Shown here: positions 1 to 11,644 of the stretch, piece after piece | Position numbering within the stretch: position 1 is the first letter of the stretch | Layout of the letters: each line of letters starts with the position of its first letter | Assembly (NCBI RefSeq): GCF_000499845.2 | Contig: NC_023757.2 | Span: 38,339,314-38,403,313, forward strand | DNA length: 64,000 nucleotides | Direction of reading: 5' to 3' | Origin: Phaseolus vulgaris | Lineage: Eukaryota; Streptophyta; Magnoliopsida; Fabales; Fabaceae | Position numbers and translations under genes: made by a program | The notes under the pieces: generated by a model | Seen by the model: the letters and a program-made list of their open reading frames with translations, nothing else | What the model was told of the DNA's origin: nothing | Databases searched by the model: none

Positions 1-1774
1 TTACTAAATACATCTCAGATATAAAAAAAAATTAAATTAATCAACATTTAAATAAAAATATAATCTAAATAAAATATATTAAATATAAATTACATAACAA
101 ATTCTTTTTTATTAATAATGTTTAATTTTATCATCATGTAATTAGTTCTTTGTGTAATATATGTTTTTAATTTATATATGAGATTATATACTTATTCTAC
201 GCACGCTGAATTAGTTTAGATGACGGAGATTTTGGAACTATATTAAAAATAATAATAATTTGACATTTTCTAAAATATAATCCCTTAATAATTTATTTTA
301 GTGATATATATTATTATTTTTAAGATACAAAAATTATGCAATACAAGATCTACAATCATAGCACACACATAATAAAGTTAATATTATGCACAACTTTGAA
401 ATTACTAGCTATTAAGATAAATATAAAATATAATCAAATAGATATTTATAAATAAGTCCCTAAAAATTTAAAGAATTCAACTTAAACTTATAACGTAATT
501 ACTTTCAAAAAGACATAATACTTCACAAAGAGAGAAATTATTTCTTTGTATCTACTTACAACTAAAATTTTCGTTTGAAATTAAGAAAACATAACTATCT
601 TTTTTCATTAACTACTCTGTTATGCATTCAACTTCATCTATCTGAATTATCATTTAAAATCCACTACATAGTAAAACTAAATTCTCTATAAAATTTATTT
701 AAGTTAACAATATAAATTTCAGAGTCATCTAAACAAAGATGTTAAAATAATAAAATGTTCTTTTACAGATTTATTTGGAAAAATTAACACCACTTAACAA
801 AAATTTGAGCAACAATCAAATTTTCATCAACCACCCAATTCCTTAAAAATACTTAAAAATATTTTAATTTAGGGCGACTTTTTTACAGATCTAATAAACC
901 AATTGAGAATATTTCTAAAAGAAATCCCTATTGAATCAAATCAGTGAGAAATTTATGATTTTTTTGGGTTGATTATACATAAATTCTACAACTTAAAACT
1001 GTACCAACAAAGGATCAAAGTCATTTCAAAAAAATACAATAAATATATCAATCATACATTTAACTTATTTGTAACTAATATTTTTACAACAATTCATCTT
1101 GTATGACTTTTCTACGTGTCAAATCTAAATTCTATTTATCACCATTCAAATCAACACTTGTTATAAAATATACACATAATTTCACAATTTTATCTTAATT
1201 CATCCATTCTATATTGCAAAGTAAGATTGATCAAATTTATTTTCATCAAGTCAAAATTATTTTCATCAAGCCTACCCTAAGAAACCATACCAAATGATCT
1301 TTTTCAAGTTATCAAACTAATCTAAAAAATATCAAAATTTCCTGTTTTTTCTTTCAAAAACTATTCATATGCTTTTGACAAAAAATTTAGAATTTCTCAA
1401 AAAACAACTCCTGAACATAAAAAAACTTAATTTTAAACTATAATTATAGTTTTCCTTACCTTAATTTTTTTAGTATAAAATATATATTTCTTTACATACT
1501 TATAAAAATCAATGTACCCTAAGTAAGAAAAAATCTAAACACACAACTCAAATTATCTTAGTTTTTGTTTTGTTTCTCTCTTCTTTCAAAAATCTTGCAT
1601 GAAAGCTATAAAGAGGTGAAAAAAAAGTTTACCCAAAATTAATGTTAACTTTTTGGACTATTAGTGCTTGAATCTTTTATTTTTGGAAATGTAAATTGAA
1701 CCAACTAGTTTTTAAATTATTCAGACCAATTTGTATCTCTCGGTCATTTGACGGTATATTGCACATTTATCAGT
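1..1774. other. AT-rich spacer, no gene seen
   Basis: Very AT-rich sequence with many stop codons in all frames. I see no coding region, RNA gene or clear terminal repeat. It ends where the decayed Ty3/gypsy protease-RT linker begins. Confidence 0.6.
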
Positions 1775-2515
1775 GAAAAGACGGTATGGTCTCACATTGA
1801 TGAGAGGGGTGTGAGGTAGTAAAGGTATGTGATTGTCATGAGGTCTTGGTGGTGGCAAGCCACGGGGTACTTGGAAAACATTTTTGGTGTTTTATGAGAA
1901 TAGAACGAATGGGAAAGGGTAGGATTGTCAGTGGGGATAACGGGTTTTGAAGGTGGTTATGCAATTGGTATGGTGAGGGTCGTGCGAAATCGATGGAAAT
2001 AAGGTGAAATGAGGCAATAGAGATTGTTGAAAGGTAGTGACATGATTGATGGTAAGTTGTACGGGTGGGTGTAGATTGGATTATGGCTTGTAAGGTTATT
2101 TGTTGGTTACAGTGGGTGAAAGCAATACTAGGAATGGAGAAATCCGCCTTTATAGGTCCTAGGGTGTGACGCCATTCAATGCCTAAAACCACATCAGCTC
2201 CCTCAATATGTAATAAGTAAAAGGGAATGGAAAATGTAGATGTTTGAAGTGATATGCCTACGGCTGGACAAATGCCTTGACATTGGATAAATGCTCCATT
2301 GCCCACCATCACAAACAACAGAGGGCTTGGGGTTATGGTAGGTGGAGGTGGTGGGCTATACAAGGTTGAAGGATGTTGTGAGAGTTTCCTGAGTCAATAA
2401 GGACAGTAACTGGAAGATTTTGTATGAGACCAGTGAACCTGAGAGTTTAGGGGGATGATTGTTCGGTAAGGGCATGAGGTCACAAGTGGAAATGAATGGT
2501 TTCTAGAATCTCACA
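1775..2515 (-). pseudogene. Decayed Ty3/gypsy protease region (element A, distal part)
   Basis: On the minus strand this is the protease and protease-RT linker of an old Ty3/gypsy element. Near 2410-2440 a frame reads VLIDSGNS, the retropepsin catalytic D-S-G motif. After a frame change, the frame at 1836-2363 reads through GADVVLGIEW and LGPI, which is typical of the protease C-terminal half. A third frame at about 1775-1860 gives GLPPPRPHD and NVRPYR, the conserved linker just before reverse transcriptase. Homology then stops, so RT, RNase H and integrase are missing. At least two frameshifts separate these pieces. Its upstream gag lies beyond the inserted element, at 10253-11323. It cannot encode an active protein. 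Confidence 0.8.
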
Positions 2516-3489
2516 TGATGTGATTCCAATAGCCACATAGAACAAGATTCTTGACATTTTTAGGAATCACCTTGAGCTGGAAAATATAGAGGCACTTTTC
2601 TTAGAGTTGGATCATGGTTCTAAGACAAGAACTCACCAATAACTAGTACCAAATCCCAAACTCATTTGGATGAACCAAATATTGTCAAATTGAATCAACA
2701 AAGGATTTAAAATTGAAAAGACCGAACAGAAATAAACCAATATTCAATTGAACCGAACAGAATTAAGAAACAAAACAGAATATAGGTGCTGGAAAATGGA
2801 AGAACCGAAACTAAAACAACTCAAAACACAAGGCAACATGAACAATTGAAGAAGAAGAAAGGAAGGAGAAGAGAATGCTCATGAAGATGGAAGGAGGATG
2901 GATGATCTCGCCACTAGAAGTGTGGAATGCTCCTAGATGAGAGTGTTGCCGCCACTTGAGGACTCCATGGATCCATCAAGATAAGACTAGGGAAGAAGGC
3001 TCCAAAAGCTCTCCAAAGGTCACTCAAAATTTGAGTATAGTTTTCTTAGATTAATTCCAATCTGAATTTTACAAAGAGAGCACCTCTATATATAGCCTAA
3101 GGTGCTGAAAATGCAAGCTAAAACAATTCAAATTTCCCTCCCAAAGCTAGCTAAAACCGGCGCCTATTTCAAGCCATGAGGAAGGTGTGACTCCTTCCTT
3201 CACTTTGGCACCTCCTATTCTACTTCTACACCTATCTACTAACACACCCCCCTAAAGCCTAAAAGATGCTATAACAAAAGAGGTTTCTAAAGTTTCCCTC
3301 TAAGCACCTTCAACTAAAGAAACTACAAAAAGAGAAAATAAATGTCCTCTAGCTCCCAAAGCTTTGAACATGCTTCTTGTAATCCTTTGAGGTGGACTTT
3401 GACCTCCATGGGCGTCCTCCATTTGTGCCTCCACCTCTTCTTGAGCTTGATGAGTGGCCTCCATGTTCTCTTGAGCTTGATCTCCATCA
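2516..3489 (-). repeat. 3' LTR of element B
   Basis: 974-bp direct repeat of 9279-10252, TG...CA. On the minus strand it is preceded by the polypurine-like GGGGAGTA at 3490-3497. The last 190 bp of the pol ORF (3300-3489) lie inside this LTR. Confidence 0.95.
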
Positions 3490-6278
3490 TACTCCCCGAG
3501 TTGGAGAGAATTCGACCACGAATTCTGGAGACCTACAGAAAAAGGAGTTAGATCGCTGACATTAAAAGTATGACTACCTAAGAATGTATCAGGCATATCT
3601 AACTCATAAGCATTGTCATTAATCCTCTTGAGGACTTGGAAAGGTCCATCCCCTCGAGGCATTAGTTTGGACTTCCTTTGAGTAGGAAAACGATCCTTCC
3701 TCAAGTGAAGCCAAACCCAATCGCCCTCATCAAACAACAATGCTTTTCTCCTTTTATTGGCAAGTTCAGCATACTTGCCAACCTTCTTCTCAATTCTCTT
3801 CTTGATGTCTTTATGCAAAGTTTTCACAAAATAAGCCTTTTCATCCCCATCTTTGCACAAGACATCTTCAAGAAGGGGAATAGGAAGAAGATCAAGAGGT
3901 GTTAGGGGATTAAACCCATAGACCACCTCAAAAGGAGAATGGGAGGTGGTAGAATTTACTACTCGGTTATATGCAAACTCAACATGGGGTAGTAAATTCT
4001 CCCACACTCTAGGATTCCCCGAAATAAAGCATCTCAATAGTTGTCCCAAAGTTCTATTCACCACCTCGGTTTGACCATCAGTTTGTGGGTGGCAAGTGGT
4101 AGAAAATAAAAGCTTAGTTCCAAGCTTGCCCCACAAGGTCTTCCAAAAGTGACTCAAGAACTTAGGATCTCTATCGGACACTATAGACCTAGGAATCCCA
4201 TGCAAGCGAACCACTTCTTGGAAGAAGAGGTTTGCAATGTGGCATGCATCATCCACTTTGTGGCAAGGAATAAAGTGAGCCATCTTTGAAAAACGATCCA
4301 CTACCACAAAAATGGAGTCCTTTCCCTTTGATGTCTTGGGTAAGCCTAAGATGAAATCCATAGATATATCTACCCAAGGCATTGAAGGGATAGGAAGAGG
4401 AGTATAAAGACCATGGGGATGCATTTTAGACTTAGCTTTGCGGCAAGCTATGCATTTATCACACAAACTATGAACATGTTTATGCATATGAGGCCAAAAG
4501 AAATGTTCATGCAACACATCCAAAGTTTTAGCAACCCCAAAATGTCCCATTAAACCCCCCTCATGAGCTTCTCTAACAAGAGATAATCTAATAGAGCATT
4601 GGGGAACACAAAGACGTTTTCCTTTAAAAAGAAAGCCATCTTGAATAAAAAAGTCTTTGTGTCCTCCTTTAAGACACTCTTGATAGATGGGAGAAAAATC
4701 AAGGTCATCATGATAAAGTTCCTTAATGTGATCAAAACCAAGATATTGAGAGGTTAAAAGATTTAGCAAGGTGTATCTTCTAGAAAGAGCATCCGCCACA
4801 ATATTTATTTTGCCTTGCTTGTGTTTGATCACATAAGGAAATTGCTCAATGAATTCCACCCACTTAGCATGCCTCTTGTTAAGTTTGTTTTGGCTTTTCA
4901 AATATTTAAGAGATTCATGATCACTATGTATCACAAACTCTTTGGGAAAAAGATAGTGTTGCCAAGTAAACAAAGCCCTAACAAGTGCATACAATTCCTT
5001 ATCATAGGTGGAATAGTTGAGATGACTTCCTTTCAATTTCTCACTAAAATAGGCTATGGGGTGGCCCTCTTGAAGGAGAACAGCCCCAATACCTATACTT
5101 GAAGCATCACACTCAATCTCAAATGTCTTAGTGAAATTAGGAAGGGCCAAGATGGGAGCATTAGTCAATTTTTCTTTCAAAGTATCAAAAGCATTTTGTT
5201 GTGCTTCTCCCCAATGAAAGACCACATCCTTTTTCACTATGTCATTGAGTGGTGCGGCAATGGTACCAAAGTTTGGGACAAATCTTCTATAGAAAGAAGC
5301 TAGTCCATGAAAACTTCGGACCTCATTCAAAGATTTCGGTGTAGGCCAATTTTGAATGGCCACCACCTTTGTTTTGTCCACATGGACCCCTTTACAACTC
5401 ACAACAAACCCTAGGAATTCTATATGATCAAGAGCAAACATACATTTAGCAAGGTTAGCATACAAATGTTCCTTCCTAAGGGTTTCTAAAACTTGCCTAA
5501 CATGCAACCTATGGTCATTCAAAGATAAGCTATAAATGAGAATGTCATCAAAGTAAACCACAACAAACTTACCAATGAAAGGTCTAAGAACATGATGCAT
5601 GAGGCGCATGAAGGTACTTGGTGCATTAGTTAAACCAAAAGGCATAACTAACCACTCGTATAAACCAAAGTTGGTCTTAAAAGCCGTCTTCCATTCATCA
5701 CCCGGTTTGATACGGATTTGATTGTAGCCGCTTTTAAGATCAATCTTTGAAAAGATTTTTGAACCATGTAATTCATCCAACAAATCATCTAGTCTAGGTA
5801 TGGGATGCCTATACTTAATGGTTATGTTATTGATGGCCCTACAATCCGAACACATTCGCCATGTGCCATCCTTTTTTGGCACTAAGATGATAGGCATAGC
5901 ACAAGGACTCATGCTATCTTGCACCCACCCTTTCTCAATCAAAGCCTCAACTTGTTGGCGAATTTCCTTGGTTTCACTTGGATTGGTCCTATATGCTGGA
6001 CGATTTGGTAAAGAAGAGCCCGGTATCAAATCAATTTGGTGCTCAATCCCTCTCAAAGGTGGAAGTCCATTTGGAGGATCTTGAAACACATCTTTGAACT
6101 CTTCTACCAAATTTTCCAAGCAATGAGGACTATCAACAAGTGATTCTACTCTAAGAGTTCTAGGGATGGCTAAAAAAAGAGGATGATGAGCCACTATTTC
6201 CCTTTCAATGTCACGCCTAGACACAAGGAGTGTAGGCTTAGAACTCTTATCTTTTTTTATCTTTTTTATCTTTTTCAC
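3300..6278 (-). CDS. Element B pol: reverse transcriptase, RNase H, integrase
   Basis: A 992-codon frame encoding the replication and integration enzymes of the retrotransposon. In order it shows a linker with [17 protein letters not shown] (about 71-87), RT with [11 protein letters not shown] and YFDD at 242-245, and RNase H starting near [12 protein letters not shown] (about 385-400). The integrase follows, with an H-H-C-C zinc domain ([11 protein letters not shown]) and a core with [19 protein letters not shown] and HPQTDGQTE. No chromodomain is apparent. The C-terminus has [11 protein letters not shown] and [14 protein letters not shown], and its last stretch is encoded by LTR sequence. 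The first codon is GTG in a Lys/Ile run, so this frame has no ATG and must once have been fused to, or reached by frameshift from, gag-protease. Confidence 0.95.
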   Translation of the reverse strand: MKKIKKIKKDKSSKPTLLVSRRDIEREIVAHHPLFLAIPRTLRVESLVDSPHCLENLVEEFKDVFQDPPNGLPPLRGIEHQIDLIPGSSLPNRPAYRTNPSETKEIRQQVEALIEKGWVQDSMSPCAMPIILVPKKDGTWRMCSDCRAINNITIKYRHPIPRLDDLLDELHGSKIFSKIDLKSGYNQIRIKPGDEWKTAFKTNFGLYEWLVMPFGLTNAPSTFMRLMHHVLRPFIGKFVVVYFDDILIYSLSLNDHRLHVRQVLETLRKEHLYANLAKCMFALDHIEFLGFVVSCKGVHVDKTKVVAIQNWPTPKSLNEVRSFHGLASFYRRFVPNFGTIAAPLNDIVKKDVVFHWGEAQQNAFDTLKEKLTNAPILALPNFTKTFEIECDASSIGIGAVLLQEGHPIAYFSEKLKGSHLNYSTYDKELYALVRALFTWQHYLFPKEFVIHSDHESLKYLKSQNKLNKRHAKWVEFIEQFPYVIKHKQGKINIVADALSRRYTLLNLLTSQYLGFDHIKELYHDDLDFSPIYQECLKGGHKDFFIQDGFLFKGKRLCVPQCSIRLSLVREAHEGGLMGHFGVAKTLDVLHEHFFWPHMHKHVHSLCDKCIACRKAKSKMHPHGLYTPLPIPSMPWVDISMDFILGLPKTSKGKDSIFVVVDRFSKMAHFIPCHKVDDACHIANLFFQEVVRLHGIPRSIVSDRDPKFLSHFWKTLWGKLGTKLLFSTTCHPQTDGQTEVVNRTLGQLLRCFISGNPRVWENLLPHVEFAYNRVVNSTTSHSPFEVVYGFNPLTPLDLLPIPLLEDVLCKDGDEKAYFVKTLHKDIKKRIEKKVGKYAELANKRRKALLFDEGDWVWLHLRKDRFPTQRKSKLMPRGDGPFQVLKRINDNAYELDMPDTFLGSHTFNVSDLTPFSVGLQNSWSNSLQLGEYDGDQAQENMEATHQAQEEVEAQMEDAHGGQSPPQRITRSMFKALGARGHLFSLFVVSLVEGA

Positions 6279-6417
6279 TCTCCCTCTTTTTCTTCATGAT
6301 AACTTGGTCCTCATGGACTTCTCTTGGAGAAAGAGATTTTAAAGTAACCTTGTGACCATGGAATTCAAAAGATAATTTGTTGGTAAAGCCATCATGTAAA
6401 ACTTTTCTATCAAATTG

Positions 6418-7938
6418 TCAAGGCCTTCCCAAAAGAACATGAGTGGCTTCCATGGGCACAACATCACATAAGACCTCATCTTTGTATTTTCCAATGGAGA
6501 AATGGATGAGGACTTGTTTATTAACAATTATTTCTCCTACTTCACTAAGCCATTGTAACTTGTAGGGCTTTGTATGAGAGATAGTAGGCAATCCAAGCTT
6601 ATCTACTACTCTTGTACTAGCCACATTTGCACAACTACCCCCATCCACTATCAAGGAACAAATGTTGTTTTGAATAAGACATCTTGTATGGAAAATATTT
6701 TCCCTTTGACTTTCATCAAAAGGTTGTGAAACTTGTCCAAGAAGTCTTCTCACAACTAACAAGTCCCCTTCAAGTGGACATTCGCTCTCTTCCTCACTAG
6801 ATGCATGAGAATGCAATGAATGCTTTGGAGAATCCGAATCATGCTCACTAACTACAATGCCCTCATGCATGTACATACTTCGTTTGGAAGGACAATTTGC
6901 AGCAATATGACCATAACCCATACATTTAAAGCATTTAGTGTTAGATGTTCTAGTGGGAGACTTAGGTCTAGAAGTTGATGGCTTAGATTCCTTGGGTTTG
7001 AAAGAAGAATCTTTGGAAGGATGTTTAGAAAAAGAAGTTTTGTTTCTCCAAGACTTGGAGTAGTATCCATCATTGGAAGCATTTTTAAAAGAGTTTTTCT
7101 TAGCAAGTTGGGCTTCCACCTTCATTGCAAGATGAACTAAAGAGCCCAATGAGGAATACTCTTGTAACTCAACAATGTCTTGAATATCCTTCCTAAGACC
7201 ACTCACAAACCTAGCAACCATGGCTTCTTCACTTTCTTCTAATTCAATTTTAAGCACAAGCGTCTCAAGCTCCTTATAATATTCATCCACATTTAGCGTG
7301 CCTTGTTGAAACCGTTGGAGTCTCAACATGAGGTCTTTCCTAAAATGTGGGGGCACAAACCTAGCGCGCATATGATCCTTTAAAGAGTTCCAAGAGTCCA
7401 CGGGATGACCCTTGTGATAGATAATGTCCTTTACAATTCCATGCCACCATTTCATGGCATAATCACTAAACTCTAGGGTGGCTAGCTTGAGCTTATGCTC
7501 ATCTTGGATCTCATGGATCTCAAAAATTTGTTCACACTTAGCCTCCCAATCTAAATACACATTTGGATCACTAGAACCATTAAAACAAGGTAGTTTGACC
7601 GAAGGAAGCTTGGACTTTGCATCATGGTAGAAGCCATTGCCGTAGTGAATTCTTTCCCCTTGGTGATGATGTCTTTGTCCATGGACTTGGGGTGGAGGTC
7701 TCCTTCTCCTATGCTCATCTTCACGGCCAACATCATTTGAAGAAGCTCTAGAAGATGGTCTATGAGAATGATGTCCATCATGGATAGAAGGAGATGGTCT
7801 AGCTTGTTGTACCTCCATCTTTAGCATTTTCTCCTCCAACCGTCTAATTGTTCTTTGAGCTTCATGTAATTCACCAAGAATTGAAGCTTTGGAAGGAGAA
7901 TTCTGCTTGTAGGATGCATCACTTGAAAATCCAGCCAT
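6418..7938 (-). CDS. Element B gag and protease
   Basis: A 506-codon frame starting at an ATG (MAGFSSDASY). An N-terminal coiled-coil-like stretch precedes a gag core with YLDWEAKCEQIF and FSDYAMKWWHGI. A CCHC zinc knuckle (CFKCMGYGHIAANC) follows at about residues 335-350. A protease has LIVDGGSCANVAS, where DGG replaces the usual DS/TG, and a second flap strand ending VLLGRP. The frame ends at a TGA (6418-6420) at a position where relatives have tryptophan. Downstream codons in the same frame remain retroelement-like to about 6260, where a Lys-rich A-run leads into the pol frame one base out. This looks like a recent nonsense change plus an indel rather than programmed recoding, but recoding is not excluded. 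Confidence 0.92.
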   Translation of the reverse strand: MAGFSSDASYKQNSPSKASILGELHEAQRTIRRLEEKMLKMEVQQARPSPSIHDGHHSHRPSSRASSNDVGREDEHRRRRPPPQVHGQRHHHQGERIHYGNGFYHDAKSKLPSVKLPCFNGSSDPNVYLDWEAKCEQIFEIHEIQDEHKLKLATLEFSDYAMKWWHGIVKDIIYHKGHPVDSWNSLKDHMRARFVPPHFRKDLMLRLQRFQQGTLNVDEYYKELETLVLKIELEESEEAMVARFVSGLRKDIQDIVELQEYSSLGSLVHLAMKVEAQLAKKNSFKNASNDGYYSKSWRNKTSFSKHPSKDSSFKPKESKPSTSRPKSPTRTSNTKCFKCMGYGHIAANCPSKRSMYMHEGIVVSEHDSDSPKHSLHSHASSEEESECPLEGDLLVVRRLLGQVSQPFDESQRENIFHTRCLIQNNICSLIVDGGSCANVASTRVVDKLGLPTISHTKPYKLQWLSEVGEIIVNKQVLIHFSIGKYKDEVLCDVVPMEATHVLLGRP

Positions 7939-9278
7939 TGGTAATTAAAAACAGCAAACACACAAAAACAGCAAACAAGTTAAAAATTAGCAAAAACAGT
8001 GAGCTTATGGCAATGAAACTGCCGAAGTGAACTAAGGCTGAAAAGATATCACTCTCAAAGAAATAATGTTCTTGTACCAATCTGATCTTGAGGCCTTGGA
8101 ATCCTCAAATGAAATATGTCAAAGCAAGCACACCAATCTTAAGAGCAAACCACCACAAAACCAAAGAAACAATAAAGACAAACAAGAAAAGGTATAAGCA
8201 AGGAAAGGTAATTGCAAAAGGAATACTATATGTAAGACAAACTCAAAGAGTAAGAATGAAAGACAATCAAGAAAATAAAAAACTCAATGAGAAAATTAGG
8301 CACACAAAAGAATACCTAAGGAAAAGCACTAGAGTAGATGAAGAAAACAAAAAAAATTTAGCTACTGGAAATTTTTTTTTTATGCAAACTGTGTTTGATA
8401 TTCACTGATTTAACTGGAACGTTGTAGAGCGAACTGGATTATGAAATTTATACCACAGAAACTTCAAGATGTTAACTCAATAATGGCACTGGAATCAATT
8501 AAAAACAGTAAGCCAATTGAGAGAAATAAATTTTTTAAAATCACTGCCAGATTACCGTATTTTTTTCGGCAGGAATGTACACTTTTTTTATTTTATTTAT
8601 CATTTTTTGTGTACTTCATATTTTTGAATGATTCTTTTTTCTATTCTTTTCTAACACTTTGAATATCTCAAATCCAGAATTTCAGAATTTTACAGTACGT
8701 AAATCAGTTGCAATAAGGAAAAACAGTAAGCACTTTTTTCAGAAACAGAGGAATCCTAATAGGAATAAAAAACAGGATGATGAACTAGCAAAGACATAAT
8801 AGAAAATGATGTATTGGAACTTGTATAGGTCTAGAATACAAGTATGAACTCAAATCTAAAAAGAAAATGCACAAAGGATCAACATCAAATCAGAAAATTA
8901 TATGACACCAAAGCAAGAAACAATCAAAACAATAAAAGTACTACTAGAAGTAATGACATATATGGAATAACATGACTAAGACAAAACTTGACATGATTCA
9001 AAAATTAAAAGACACATCACAAATTGTAACAAGTGAAAGGAAGCTTAAGGTAAACTCTAGGAAGGATAATGCCATTCCAAAAGAGCAACCATACTCATAA
9101 GAATTATGAGTGCCATAAACCTTTCCACAAACACTTGGAGCAAAAGAAAAACAGCAAGAATACTCAATTAAAATTCTAAAACAGAAACTTAAATTGCAAG
9201 AAATTAAAGAGCTCTTGAACTAAAAGTGCACACAACTCAACAATTAAACAAGAAGAACCTAAGACTCATGATACCACA
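7939..9278 (-). other. Element B 5' leader
   Basis: About 1.3 kb between the 5' LTR and gag. It is A-rich on the plus strand, with only short chance frames. It holds the primer-binding site next to the LTR and presumably the RNA packaging signal, which I cannot identify. Confidence 0.6.
9263..9276 (-). promoter_or_regulatory. Primer-binding site, initiator tRNA-Met type
   Basis: Two bases inside the 5' LTR the minus strand reads TGGTATCATGAG. It starts like the TGGTATCAGAGC complement of initiator tRNA-Met and differs by an extra T. This fixes the direction of element B. Confidence 0.75.
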
Positions 9279-10252
9279 TGATGTGATTCCAATAGCCACA
9301 TAGAACAAGATTCTTGACATTTTTAGGAATCACCTTGAGCTGGAAAATATAGAGGCACTTTTCTTAGAGTTGGATCATGGTTCTAAGACAAGAACTCACC
9401 AATAACTAGTACCAAATCCCAAACTCATTTGGATGAACCAAATATTGTCAAATTGAATCAACAAAGGATTTAAAATTGAAAAGACCGAACAGAAATAAAC
9501 CAATATTCAATTGAACCGAACAGAATTAAGAAACAAAACAGAATATAGGTGCTGGAAAATGGAAGAACCGAAACTAAAACAACTCAAAACACAAGGCAAC
9601 ATGAACAATTGAAGAAGAAGAAAGGAAGGAGAAGAGAATGCTCATGAAGATGGAAGGAGGATGGATGATCTCGCCACTAGAAGTGTGGAATGCTCCTAGA
9701 TGAGAGTGTTGCCGCCACTTGAGGACTCCATGGATCCATCAAGATAAGACTAGGGAAGAAGGCTCCAAAAGCTCTCCAAAGGTCACTCAAAATTTGAGTA
9801 TAGTTTTCTTAGATTAATTCCAATCTGAATTTTACAAAGAGAGCACCTCTATATATAGCCTAAGGTGCTGAAAATGCAAGCTAAAACAATTCAAATTTCC
9901 CTCCCAAAGCTAGCTAAAACCGGCGCCTATTTCAAGCCATGAGGAAGGTGTGACTCCTTCCTTCACTTTGGCACCTCCTATTCTACTTCTACACCTATCT
10001 ACTAACACACCCCCCTAAAGCCTAAAAGATGCTATAACAAAAGAGGTTTCTAAAGTTTCCCTCTAAGCACCTTCAACTAAAGAAACTACAAAAAGAGAAA
10101 ATAAATGTCCTCTAGCTCCCAAAGCTTTGAACATGCTTCTTGTAATCCTTTGAGGTGGACTTTGACCTCCATGGGCGTCCTCCATTTGTGCCTCCACCTC
10201 TTCTTGAGCTTGATGAGTGGCCTCCATGTTCTCTTGAGCTTGATCTCCATCA
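9279..10252 (-). repeat. 5' LTR of element B
   Basis: 974 bp, same length and apparently same sequence as 2516-3489. Contains the element promoter and a leftover frame (10063-10299) that is a duplicate of the pol C-terminus, not a separate gene. Confidence 0.95.
9848..9858 (-). promoter_or_regulatory. TATA box of element B LTR
   Basis: Minus strand GGCTATATATAGAG within the 5' LTR, a strong plant TATA match. The second LTR has the same site. Confidence 0.6.
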
Positions 10253-11323
10253 TCACTTGTGGGTGATTCTGGATTGGGTTCCAAGGGTTGATCACCCAAC
10301 AGTAATAGAAATCCCGAAGTAGAGCCTTTGTGGCCAGGAGTAAACTTCTCATCACAATTGTAACATAGGCCTTGGGCATGACGTTCCTACATCTATTGTG
10401 GGGACAAATGCTTAACATGCAAGGGTGGGTTTGGGTGGGATATTGGTGGGGGACGAGTGGTGGTAATGTTGGGGGGATAGTAATATAAGGTGTAGGTGGA
10501 CGTTGTCTAATTTTAGAATCTCTGCATTTTTCTTCTATGAGCTTGGCTAACCCAATGGCTTGTGAAATAGAGAAAGGGTTTAGGATAGCTAACTCTAGAC
10601 AAATTTGTGGTTGTAAACCTGAGATGAAACAATTGAGTATAGTTTATGGAGTAAGTCACACAATGCAATTGTATATAATTTTTTTAAACGAGCCTGATAT
10701 TCAGTTACTGTGGTGACTTGAGTGAGCTTGAATAGTTTCGCTTGGTGGTTAACATAGGTGGATGGTCCAAAACGCAGTTCCAAGGAACGGGTGAAGGAGG
10801 GTCAATCTGTGATTAAAAGGTTTTTTGCATCCACTTAAATCAGCTGAGAGCTTCGCCCTTCATATGGAAAGCTACCATAGACAATCTTTGCTCAGGTGGG
10901 ATTTGATAAAAAGAAAAATATTGTTTTGCTTGAAAAAGCCAATCCAGGGGTTTAGGACCTTCAAAGAAGGCTAACTGAATCTTAGGGGCATGATTTTGAT
11001 GTTGTTGAGCTTGGTTTCGGGTGTTTAGGAATAGCCCGTGCCTCACTAGTGAGGGGAGAGGATGTTGCAATACTTTGAGTGATGGTTGCGCCACCTAGTA
11101 TCTAGAAAAGGTTCTTTAAATGCGGAATAGAGGATACCTGGTCAATGAGGAGGGTGTCAGTGGAATGAAGGGATTCATTACGAGCTTCCAAGGAAGCTTT
11201 ACTGGTGTGAATTTCTTCCATCTGAACTTGGATGGCAGCAAGGCGTTCATGGATGGAATGGAGTATTTCCTCCAGATCTTTTGTTTGGGTTTGGAAGGCA
11301 TGGTAGGTCAATGAAAGAACCAA
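10253..11323 (-). pseudogene. Decayed Ty3/gypsy gag (element A, proximal part)
   Basis: Minus-strand gag remnant split over several frames. 11102-11323 holds the N-terminal coiled-coil-like segment (LEEILHSIHERLAAIQVQMEEI). 10840-11094 holds the gag core start (LAFFEGPKPLDWLFQAKQYF). 10595-10783 holds LELRFGPS and TVTEYQARL. Near 10330-10380 a frame gives CYNCDEKFTPGHKG, a gag zinc knuckle that has lost its last Cys. Several frameshifts and stops make it non-functional. It joins 1775-2515 once element B is ignored, because the protein homology resumes across the insertion. Confidence 0.8.
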
Positions 11324-11325
11324 TT

Positions 11326-11582
11326 TGCTAGGATTTTGCTACAACTATACTAAGAGAAGAGAGAATACACTAATGTAATTAGGGAACACAATCTTTCATG
11401 CATTCATTTTTGTATCAATACTGTAAATAGGTGCCCTGTGGGCACTTGGGCCTTACAAACATATATTCTTATGATAATATAACCTCCTTTTTCTAACTTA
11501 TTAGATTGCATATTGGTCCATCCATTTAGGTTGTCTAATTGATCTCTTAAGCCATCTTTGGTTGGTGAGCTGAGGTGTATCA
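11326..11582 (-). repeat. Probable LTR remnant of element A
   Basis: Directly upstream of the element A gag. Read on the minus strand it could run from TGATACACC (11582) to CCTAGCA (11326), giving TG...CA ends. It is followed by TTGGTTCTTTCATTG, which resembles the primer-site region of some legume gypsy elements. No partner LTR is in the window, so the outer boundary is uncertain. Confidence 0.4.
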
Positions 11583-11588
11583 CTCGTA

Positions 11589-11589
<1 letters not shown>

Positions 11590-11639
<50 letters not shown>
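11590..11639. repeat. (AT)n microsatellite
   Basis: About 25 uninterrupted TA/AT dinucleotides, a likely length-variable site. Confidence 0.97.

Positions 11640-11644
<5 letters not shown>

Larger units (their letters stand above)
2516..10252 (-). mobile_element. Ty3/gypsy LTR retrotransposon (element B), nested in element A
   Basis: A 7737-bp element transcribed on the minus strand. Both LTRs are 974 bp (2516-3489 and 9279-10252), start TG and end CA, and look identical by eye at a constant offset of 6763. The flanks are TCACA (2511-2515) and TCACT (10253-10257), a 5-bp target duplication with one mismatch. Gag-protease is at 6418-7938 and RT-RNase H-integrase at 3300-6278. The Met-tRNA primer site abuts the right LTR and a purine-rich GGGGAGTA precedes the left LTR. 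The integrase matches chromovirus-type Ty3/gypsy elements. LTR length, DGGS protease and an ORF running into the 3' LTR suggest the CRM clade, which is inference. One stop and one frame change interrupt gag-pol. Confidence 0.95.

Noticed and set aside
8088..8662. Plus-strand frames of 106 and 73 codons
   Set aside because: Low-complexity Lys/Asn-rich or Phe-rich frames in the element B leader, opposite to its transcription, no recognisable domain.
10063..10418. Minus-strand frames of 78 and 110 codons
   Set aside because: They are the duplicated pol tail within the 5' LTR of element B and element A gag read through it; not separate genes.
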